A DNA stretch of 19,322 nt from Desulfobacteraceae bacterium. GTDB lineage: Bacteria; Desulfobacterota; DSM-4660; Desulfatiglandales; HGW-15. Each line of letters opens with the position of its first letter. Within the stretch, counting starts at the first letter, position 1. The translations under genes were made by a program, and so were the position numbers. The notes under the pieces were generated by a model that worked only from the letters and a program-made list of their open reading frames with translations, was not told the origin of the DNA and ran no database searches. Where the stretch lies: the NCBI GenBank assembly GCA_003819975.1, contig RPPU01000014.1:1-19322 (forward strand). The letters are read 5' to 3'. Shown here piece after piece: positions 13,916 through 19,322 of this stretch.

Positions 13916-14220
13916 TACGATTCCACGGTTCACTTTATTAGCATATTTCCTTTCCAAGCATAAGAAAAATGTAACCGTTCAGGACGGCATCCTATTTGTG
14001 TTTGGCCTATCGTGAGATGCTAACCATGCATTCATAAGCGATACAACCGCCTAATTTTTCGTTCTCCATAAAGGGTCTCGCCTAATAATCTACATCTATC
14101 TGAGTATTCATCTTAAGATTACAGAATAATATACTATTACCAATATATAGATATAAATAATTAATTTTAGATTAATTAAACATAACAAATTAATATGGTT
14201 TAACCATTCACAATATTCAC

Positions 14221-14249
14221 TTGACAAGGCGGCCTGAAAAGTACATAAG
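14221..14249 (+). promoter_or_regulatory. Candidate sucCD promoter
   Basis: Consensus -35 TTGACA (14221-14226), a 17-nt spacer and -10 CATAAG (14244-14249, 4 of 6), giving a leader of about 40 nt. Its presence also argues against the longer open frame that begins at TTG 14221. Confidence 0.55.
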
Positions 14250-14295
14250 AGGCCATTCTGATCATCTATTAATTCAACTGGCGGGGTTGAATCCT

Positions 14296-15468
14296 ATGAA
14301 ATTACATGAATATCAGGCCAAAGATCTATTAAAACAAACCGGAATTCCTGTTCCCAATGGAAAACCGGTCACTTCAGTGGATGAGGCTGTTGCTGCAGCT
14401 AAAACACTTAATGGTCCTCCTTGGGTCGTCAAAGCCCAGATTCATGCCGGCGGCCGCGGCAAGGGTGGCGGAGTCAAAGTCGTCCAATCCCTGGATGAAC
14501 TGGCTAAAACAGCCAAAACCATTCTGGAACGTCCCCTGGTCACCAAACAAACCGGGCCTTCCGGCGAAAAAGTCAACTGGCTTTTGATCGAAGAAGGTGC
14601 GGCCATAGACCGTGAACTCTACCTGGCCATGGTCATTGACCGCGCCACGGGCAAACCGGTTATGATTTTCAGTCAGGCCGGCGGCATGGATATTGAAGAA
14701 GTCGCCGCCAAATCCCCGGCTCTTGTTTTAAAACAACTGATCGACCCGGAACGAGGCTGGATGGCCTATCACGGCCGCAATCTGGCCTATCAACTCAATC
14801 CGCTACCGAATTCCCAGACAATCACGGAATTGACCCGCATGATGGAGCGGGCTTTTCAAACCTTTTTAAAATTTGATTGCTCTTTGCTGGAGATGAATCC
14901 GCTGGTCATCACCAAACAAGGTCATGTGCTCGCTATTGACGCCAAAGTCACCATTGACGACAATGCCCTTTTTCGCCACAAAGAACTGCTGGCCTTGGAC
15001 GATCTCGCGGCTAAAGATCCTTTGGATGCCAAAGCGCAGAAATATAACCTGAATTATATCCGTTTGGACGGGAATATCGGCGCCATGGTCAACGGCGCCG
15101 GCTTGGCCATGGCCACCATGGATATCATCAAATTAGCCGGAGCGAGTCCGGCCAACTTTCTGGATGTGGGCGGCGGCGCGGATGAAGAGATGATCGCCAA
15201 AGGTTTTGAGATCATTCTGGAAGATAAGAACGTCAAAGCCATTTTGATCAATATCTTCGGCGGCATTCTGCGCTGCGATGTGCTGGCCAAAGGCGTCCTG
15301 GCCGCGGCCCAAAAAAACGCCATCCAGGTTCCCCTGATTATTCGTTTGGAAGGCACCAATGTGGAAGAAGGCCGACGCATCCTGGAAAACTCCCCATTAA
15401 AATTTCAAGTAGCCAAAGATATGACCGAAGCCGCCGAATTGGTAACCAAACAGGTTGCATCAAAATAA
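14296..15468 (+). CDS. sucC: Succinyl-CoA synthetase (ADP-forming) beta subunit
   Basis: The beta chain of succinyl-CoA synthetase, which interconverts succinate, CoA and NTP with succinyl-CoA, NDP and phosphate in the citric acid cycle. The 390 residues match the family length and begin with MKLHEYQAKDLLKQTGIPVP. The ATP-grasp domain covers about 1-235, with HAGGRGKGGGVKV in the nucleotide site. The C-terminal CoA-ligase domain includes DGNIGAMVNGAGLAMATMD and INIFGGILRCDVLAKGVL. The ATG at 14296 is preferred over the upstream in-frame TTG, because the extra 25 residues are not conserved in the family and cover the promoter. SucD follows after 27 nt. Nucleotide preference (ATP or GTP) is not determined. 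Confidence 0.97.
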   Translation: MKLHEYQAKDLLKQTGIPVPNGKPVTSVDEAVAAAKTLNGPPWVVKAQIHAGGRGKGGGVKVVQSLDELAKTAKTILERPLVTKQTGPSGEKVNWLLIEEGAAIDRELYLAMVIDRATGKPVMIFSQAGGMDIEEVAAKSPALVLKQLIDPERGWMAYHGRNLAYQLNPLPNSQTITELTRMMERAFQTFLKFDCSLLEMNPLVITKQGHVLAIDAKVTIDDNALFRHKELLALDDLAAKDPLDAKAQKYNLNYIRLDGNIGAMVNGAGLAMATMDIIKLAGASPANFLDVGGGADEEMIAKGFEIILEDKNVKAILINIFGGILRCDVLAKGVLAAAQKNAIQVPLIIRLEGTNVEEGRRILENSPLKFQVAKDMTEAAELVTKQVASK

Positions 15469-15495
15469 ATTTTTACGCACAAAGGTATAAAAAGG

Positions 15496-16365
15496 ATGAG
15501 CATTCTCGTTGATGAAAAAACCAGACTAGTGGTTCATGGGATTACCGGCAAGGAAGGCACATTCCATACCCAGCAGATGCTGAAATACGGAACCAAAGTG
15601 GTTGCCGGCATGACCCCGGGCAAAGGCGGTCAAAAGGCTGAAGGAGTTCCGGTTTTCAATACGGTCAGGGAAGCAGTGGAAAAAGAAGGCGCGAATGCTT
15701 CCTGTATTTTTGTGCCCGCGCCCTTTGCCGCGGATTCCATCATGGAATCCGCCTCGGCCGGAATAAAAATGATCGTCTGCATAACCGAGGGCATTCCCAC
15801 TTTGGATATGCTCAAAATTATCGGTTTTATCAAACAAAACAACATTGTATTGATCGGTCCCAATTGCCCCGGCATCATGTCGCCGGGAAAAACAAAGATC
15901 GGCATCATGCCGGCCCCAATCTTCAAACCGGGTTCGATCGGCGTCATTTCCCGCAGCGGTACTCTGACCTATGAAGTCGTGGATCAGTTGACCAAGTCCG
16001 GTTTCGGTCAATCCACCTGTATCGGCATCGGCGGAGACGCTATTGTCGGTACTTCTTTTATCGATCATCTCAGACTTTTTAAACAAGACCCCGAAACCCG
16101 CGGCGTGGTCTTGATTGGTGAAATCGGCGGCACTGCCGAGGAAGAAGCAGCCCAATATATCAAACAGGAATTCAATAAACCGGTCATCGCCTTCATCGCC
16201 GGTCAAACCGCCCCGCCCGGCAAACGCATGGGCCATGCCGGCGCCATCATATCGGGCGGCCAAGGCAAAGCGGAAGACAAAATCAAAGCCTTGGAGTCGG
16301 TCGGCATAAGGGTCATCAAAAATTTGGGAAAAGTGGGTGAAGCGGCTGCATCTGTTTTCAAATGA
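15496..16365 (+). CDS. sucD: Succinyl-CoA synthetase alpha subunit
   Basis: The alpha chain, which binds CoA and carries the phosphohistidine intermediate of the reaction shared with SucC. The 289 residues include the CoA-binding Rossmann domain with [20 protein letters not shown] near the N-terminus, CITEGIP, and [20 protein letters not shown]. The active-site phosphohistidine lies in [13 protein letters not shown] (His 247). AAAGG (15481-15485) lies 10 nt before the ATG. The 27-nt gap to sucC and a strong terminator-like palindrome directly after the stop define a two-gene operon. Confidence 0.97.
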   Translation: MSILVDEKTRLVVHGITGKEGTFHTQQMLKYGTKVVAGMTPGKGGQKAEGVPVFNTVREAVEKEGANASCIFVPAPFAADSIMESASAGIKMIVCITEGIPTLDMLKIIGFIKQNNIVLIGPNCPGIMSPGKTKIGIMPAPIFKPGSIGVISRSGTLTYEVVDQLTKSGFGQSTCIGIGGDAIVGTSFIDHLRLFKQDPETRGVVLIGEIGGTAEEEAAQYIKQEFNKPVIAFIAGQTAPPGKRMGHAGAIISGGQGKAEDKIKALESVGIRVIKNLGKVGEAAASVFK

Positions 16366-16370
16366 CTTAC

Positions 16371-16411
16371 ATGATTTTTTGATCCTGAAAACCGCAGGAT
16401 CAAAAAATCAT
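16371..16411. terminator. Long palindromic terminator after sucD
   Basis: Two perfect 17-nt arms (ATGATTTTTTGATCCTG and its reverse complement) flank a 7-nt loop, starting 5 nt after the sucD stop. The T tract is inside the stem rather than after it. It could stop transcription through the A/T-rich lower stem or act as a 3' mRNA stabiliser. Confidence 0.65.
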
Positions 16412-16416
16412 CCTGC

Positions 16417-16445
16417 TTGACGAGCTTGATTGGGGGTGTTAAGAT
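16417..16445 (+). promoter_or_regulatory. tatA promoter
   Basis: -35 TTGACG (16417-16422, 5 of 6), a 17-nt spacer and -10 TAAGAT (16440-16445, 4 of 6). It begins 6 nt after the sucD terminator and 28 nt before the tatA start. Confidence 0.7.
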
Positions 16446-16472
16446 CGCTCAACTAAACAGGAGAGGTGCTTT

Positions 16473-16670
16473 ATGTTTGGATTAGGTGCAACCGAGCTTA
16501 TTCTCATTCTAGTCATTGTGCTTATTATCTTTGGAGCGGGTAAATTACCCGAAATCGGATCAGCCATCGGCAAAGGAATCCGGAATTTCAAGAAAGCGAC
16601 CCAAGAACCGCTGGATGAAACCACTCCCTCCAAGCCGCAAAATCAGAATGACCCCGCTGACAAAAAATAA
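16473..16670 (+). CDS. tatA: Sec-independent protein translocase TatA/TatE
   Basis: The small, oligomerising pore or membrane-weakening component of the twin-arginine pathway, which exports folded proteins across the inner membrane. The 65 residues have the family layout: a short N-terminal transmembrane helix (about 5-21, [17 protein letters not shown]) with the polar Glu 8, the hinge FG (20-21), an amphipathic helix ([20 protein letters not shown]) and a charged, unstructured tail. AGGAG lies upstream of the ATG at 16473. It has its own promoter and is not linked to tatC here. TatA versus TatE versus TatB cannot be settled by sequence alone, but the short tail excludes a typical TatB. Confidence 0.93.
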   Translation: MFGLGATELILILVIVLIIFGAGKLPEIGSAIGKGIRNFKKATQEPLDETTPSKPQNQNDPADKK

Positions 16671-16724
16671 TGTATTTCCCAAGTTGGCCTTGTTGATCTG
16701 ATCTTTCAACCCGGCCTTTATTAC

Positions 16725-16769
16725 AAAAAAAACGCCCCTGTTCCGGCATCATAAACGGATCAGGGGCGT
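16725..16769 (-). terminator. Rho-independent terminator of ssb
   Basis: Reading leftward, ACGCCCCTG...CAGGGGCGT (16732-16740 with 16761-16769) is followed by a run of T (complement of 16725-16731). It lies 24 nt after the ssb stop. It may also serve tatA on the other strand. Confidence 0.88.
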
Positions 16770-16793
16770 AATCATTTTAATAATAAGTACAAC

Positions 16794-17213
16794 TTAGAAA
16801 GGGATATCATCCTCGGGAACCGTAATCGGTTGCTCGGTTGGAAAGGATTCTTCCGGAGATTTGGCCTTGCCGGACTTGGCGCCGGGAGAACCAAGCATCT
16901 GCATACTCTGAGCCACAATCTCCGTGGTGGAGCGTTTATGACCCTCCTTGTCTTCCCATGAACGGGTCTGCAAACGGCCCTCAATATAAATTTGACTGCC
17001 TTTATGCAGATATTCGCCGCAGATCTCACCCAAACGATCCCAAGCCACAATCCGATGCCATTCTGTTTTTTCGCTTTTTTCGCCGTCTTTACCGGTCCAT
17101 TTCTCATGGGTAGCCAAATTGAAACTAGCCACCGCTTTTCCGCTGGGAGTATATCGCAACTCAGGATCAGAACCTAAATTACCGACCAAAATCACTTTGT
17201 TGACACTAGCCAT
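16794..17213 (-). CDS. ssb: Single-stranded DNA-binding protein
   Basis: A homotetrameric OB-fold protein that coats single-stranded DNA in replication and repair and recruits partners through its acidic tip. The 139 residues begin [20 protein letters not shown], contain [15 protein letters not shown] and [20 protein letters not shown], and end with the conserved acidic DDIPF. The OB-fold covers about 1-105, followed by a short linker. GGAGGG lies before the ATG at 17213. A candidate promoter (17265-17293) lies about 50 nt upstream, and the rnj gene is divergent. Confidence 0.96.
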   Translation of the reverse strand: MASVNKVILVGNLGSDPELRYTPSGKAVASFNLATHEKWTGKDGEKSEKTEWHRIVAWDRLGEICGEYLHKGSQIYIEGRLQTRSWEDKEGHKRSTTEIVAQSMQMLGSPGAKSGKAKSPEESFPTEQPITVPEDDIPF

Positions 17214-17264
17214 GCTACCCTCCCCCTCCTGATTTTGCTTTAAATTTTAACTGATTGGACTCAA

Positions 17265-17293
17265 AATGTAACCTAACACAATTCAATTTTCAA
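17265..17293 (-). promoter_or_regulatory. Candidate ssb promoter
   Basis: -35 TTGAAA (17288-17293), a 17-nt spacer and -10 TACATT (17265-17270), each matching the consensus at 4 of 6 positions. It lies in the 173-nt ssb-rnj divergent gap. For rnj only a poor candidate (TTGACT with TAAGCT) is seen in that gap. Confidence 0.4.
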
Positions 17294-17386
17294 GATCAAG
17301 GCATTAATAATTATAGATTGACTCGGATGCCCATATTCATTAAGCTGTATACGGTTTAACATCCCGAAATCAGTAAAGGTTCCCGT

Positions 17387-19036
17387 ATGTTGAAAGTGAC
17401 TCCCCTGGGAGGATTAGGCGAAATCGGTCTGAACATGCTGGCCGTTGAATATGAGGGTCATATCCTGGTGATCGATGCTGGGCTCATGTTCCCGGAGGAT
17501 TATATGCCCGGCGTGGATATGGTCATTCCCGATACCCAATACCTGAAAGAGCGCAAAGAATCGGTCCGCGGTATTGTCCTGACTCATGGACATGAAGATC
17601 ATATCGGCGCCATGCCTTTCTTTTTAAAAGACTTCAACATCCCGGTCTTCGGGACCTCTTTTACCCTCGAGCTGTTAAAAGAGAAACTTAAAGAACATGA
17701 CTTGGCCGATAAAGTGATTCTGAATAAAATTAAATCCGGAGACAAAACCCATTTCGGGCCTTTTCAAGTCGAGTATATCCGCGTGAATCACAGCATTGTG
17801 GATGGAGTCGGTCTGGCCATTACCACTCCCGAAGGGGTTCTGATTCATTCGGGCGATTTCAAAATCGACCGGAAACCGGTCAAAGGCCAGGATACCGACC
17901 TGGCCCGCTTCGCTGCTTACGGCAAAAAAAGGGTTCTGGCTCTTTTTTCCGACTCGACCAATATTGAAAAAGAGGGTTTTTCCCTCAGCGAACGGGAAGT
18001 GCTCAAGACCTTGAACCGGATATTCAAAAACTCCCGGGGCCGCCTGATTCTGGCCGCCTTTGCTTCCAATATCGCCCGTATTCAGGAAGTCATCAATTTG
18101 GCCGTCAAATACGGCCGCCGCGTCACCTTCAGCGGAAAAAGCATGAAAACAAACGTGCGCATCGCCCGCGAGCTGGGCTTTCTGCACTATCCTCCCAAAG
18201 TCGAAGTTTCCGAAGAAGGCGTCCGGCGTTTACCGGACGAACAGGTCGTCCTCATCACCACCGGCAGCCAGGGCGAGCCCATGTCCTCCCTGGCCCGGAT
18301 CGCCCAGGACAAACACAAAGACGTCAAAATCAAGGAAGGCGATACCATTATCCTCTCTTCGCGCTTCATTCCCGGCAATGAAAAGGCCATCACCGCCATC
18401 ATCAACAGTCTGTACCGGATGGGCGCCGAAGTGATTTACGAAAAAGTATCCGCCATTCATTCCTCCGGCCATGCTTACGCAAAAGAATTGCAGCAGATGA
18501 TTCGCCTGGTCAAACCCAAATATTTCGTGCCCATCCACGGCGAATACCGGCATTTGGTTAAACATGCCCAATTGGCCCGCAAAACAGGCCTGCCGGCCGA
18601 ACATACTTTTGTACTTGAAAATGGGAAAGGATTATGGTTTGAAGATGGAACGGCCTTCCCGGCTGAACCGGTTGCGACCGGCCGTGTGCTGGTGGACGGC
18701 AAAGGCATCGGCGACGTGGGCGAACTCGTTCTGCGCGACCGCCGGCGCCTCTCCGGAGACGGACTGGTGATCGCCATTTTGGTGGTTGATGAACAAACCC
18801 ATGAGATCCTTTACGGCCCCGATCTGATTTCGCGCGGCTTCGTGTTTGAAGACCAGGGCGGTTATATTCTCGATGAAGCCAAGCAAATCATCTTGACCAT
18901 GATCGCGGAAATGGAGCAGGACTCGCCCATGGATTGGAACGCGACCGGCGTGGAAATGAAAAAAAGACTTAAAAAATATTTCGATAAAATCATTGAACGC
19001 CGGCCTTTGATCCTGCCGGTTATTATTCCCTTTTGA
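17387..19036 (+). CDS. rnj: Ribonuclease J
   Basis: A zinc-dependent beta-CASP/metallo-beta-lactamase ribonuclease, with 5'-3' exonuclease and endonuclease activity in mRNA decay and rRNA maturation. The 549 residues match RNase J length. Metal ligands are seen in HGHEDH (67-72), VNHSIVDG (His 135) and HSGDFK (Asp 157). The beta-CASP section is visible as FSDSTNIEKEGFSLSE and TGSQGEPMSSLARI. The later conserved blocks HSSGHAYAKELQ and VPIHGEYRHL complete the active site, followed by the RNase J C-terminal domain. AAAGG lies about 7 nt before the ATG. It is followed by ftsK after 27 nt, an arrangement also found in Desulfobacterota-type genomes. Whether it is the only RNase J in the genome is unknown. 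Confidence 0.95.
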   Translation: MLKVTPLGGLGEIGLNMLAVEYEGHILVIDAGLMFPEDYMPGVDMVIPDTQYLKERKESVRGIVLTHGHEDHIGAMPFFLKDFNIPVFGTSFTLELLKEKLKEHDLADKVILNKIKSGDKTHFGPFQVEYIRVNHSIVDGVGLAITTPEGVLIHSGDFKIDRKPVKGQDTDLARFAAYGKKRVLALFSDSTNIEKEGFSLSEREVLKTLNRIFKNSRGRLILAAFASNIARIQEVINLAVKYGRRVTFSGKSMKTNVRIARELGFLHYPPKVEVSEEGVRRLPDEQVVLITTGSQGEPMSSLARIAQDKHKDVKIKEGDTIILSSRFIPGNEKAITAIINSLYRMGAEVIYEKVSAIHSSGHAYAKELQQMIRLVKPKYFVPIHGEYRHLVKHAQLARKTGLPAEHTFVLENGKGLWFEDGTAFPAEPVATGRVLVDGKGIGDVGELVLRDRRRLSGDGLVIAILVVDEQTHEILYGPDLISRGFVFEDQGGYILDEAKQIILTMIAEMEQDSPMDWNATGVEMKKRLKKYFDKIIERRPLILPVIIPF

Positions 19037-19063
19037 TCCAATTCTTTTTTTAGAGAACACGAC

Positions 19064-19322
19064 GTGACCAGCAAAGCAAAAGAAAACAAGGGTATTTTCG
19101 GACAAGCCGGCTCCATTCAAAAAGAGATTATAGGCATTATCTTTCTCTTTCTGGCCATCATCCTGAGCCTGAGTCTTTTTTCCTATGCGCCCACCGACCC
19201 GGTTTTCTGGAATGTCACGGGGCAGCTGAAAAAATCCTATAACCTGTTTGGACCGTTCGGCGCGCACCTGGCCTGGATTCTCTTTTTCTTTTTGGGATTC
19301 GCCTCCATCTGGCTGGTGGTTA
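19064..19322 (+). CDS. ftsK: DNA translocase FtsK, N-terminal membrane part (partial)
   Basis: The start of an FtsK/SpoIIIE-type DNA translocase, a membrane-anchored hexameric pump that clears chromosome ends from the division septum. The 86 residues available show a charged N-terminus (MTSKAKENKGIFGQAGSIQK), a first transmembrane helix (about 22-41), the periplasmic loop pattern YAPTDPVFWNVTG followed by NLFGPFGAHLAW, and a second helix. This is the FtsK four-helix membrane domain. The motor and gamma domains lie beyond the window. The GTG at 19064 has only a weak SD (AGAG), and the 27-nt gap suggests co-transcription with rnj. Confidence 0.88.
   Translation, partial: MTSKAKENKGIFGQAGSIQKEIIGIIFLFLAIILSLSLFSYAPTDPVFWNVTGQLKKSYNLFGPFGAHLAWILFFFLGFASIWLVV

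Larger units (their letters stand above)
13874..14295. other. Divergent cobB-sucC gap, AT-rich
   Basis: This 422-nt stretch holds the cobB SD and palindrome on its left and a candidate sucC promoter on its right. The middle (about 13930-14215) is very AT-rich and no gene or clear motif is seen in it. Confidence 0.75.

Noticed and set aside
14221..14295. N-terminal extension of SucC from a TTG
   Set aside because: The extra 25 residues do not resemble the family N-terminus and the TTG is the first base of a consensus -35 box.

Overview
This is a bacterial chromosomal window with dense housekeeping gene content, short intergenic gaps and strong Shine-Dalgarno (SD) sequences. The order infC-rpmI-rplT-pheS-pheT-merR, an RNase J gene directly before ftsK, and a sucCD-tatA cluster suggest a Desulfobacterota (deltaproteobacterial) or related Gram-negative anaerobe. 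That placement is inferred from gene content and order, not from a search.

Layout. Positions 1-3426 (+): the 3' end of a malQ-type 4-alpha-glucanotransferase and a complete alpha-glucan phosphorylase, a glycogen-mobilising pair. Positions 3647-4152 (-): a type II toxin-antitoxin pair with a near-consensus promoter and a palindromic operator. Positions 4205-4655: a decayed patch with a REP/MITE-like inverted repeat abutting a truncated PDZ-domain fragment. Positions 5020-5834 (+): a cold-shock protein with a long leader, and a 90-residue membrane protein of unknown function. Positions 5846-11150 (-): a translation cluster read as infC, rpmI, rplT, pheS, pheT, merR. Positions 11411-11487 (-): tRNA-Arg(UCU). 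Positions 11556-13873 (-): an unrecognised 478-residue protein and a sirtuin. Positions 14296-16670 (+): sucC, sucD, tatA. Positions 16794-17213 (-): ssb. Positions 17387-19322 (+): RNase J and the start of ftsK.

Functionally, the glycogen genes feed glucose-1-phosphate into central metabolism and sucCD makes or uses succinyl-CoA. The infC-to-pheT block supplies an initiation factor, two ribosomal proteins and phenylalanyl-tRNA synthetase. SSB, RNase J and FtsK cover DNA binding, RNA turnover and chromosome segregation.

The points most worth a second look are non-coding or atypical. infC appears to start at an AUA codon. The rplT-pheS gap can fold into a compact three-way junction plus a second perfect hairpin. 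Two heptamer arrays in opposite orientation flank the likely glgP promoter. A perfect 11-bp palindrome sits against the SD of the sirtuin gene. The toxin-antitoxin promoter has an exact operator geometry. The 478-residue protein has a sensor-like layout without a recognisable output domain. No CRISPR array, complete insertion sequence, prophage or defence island is visible.
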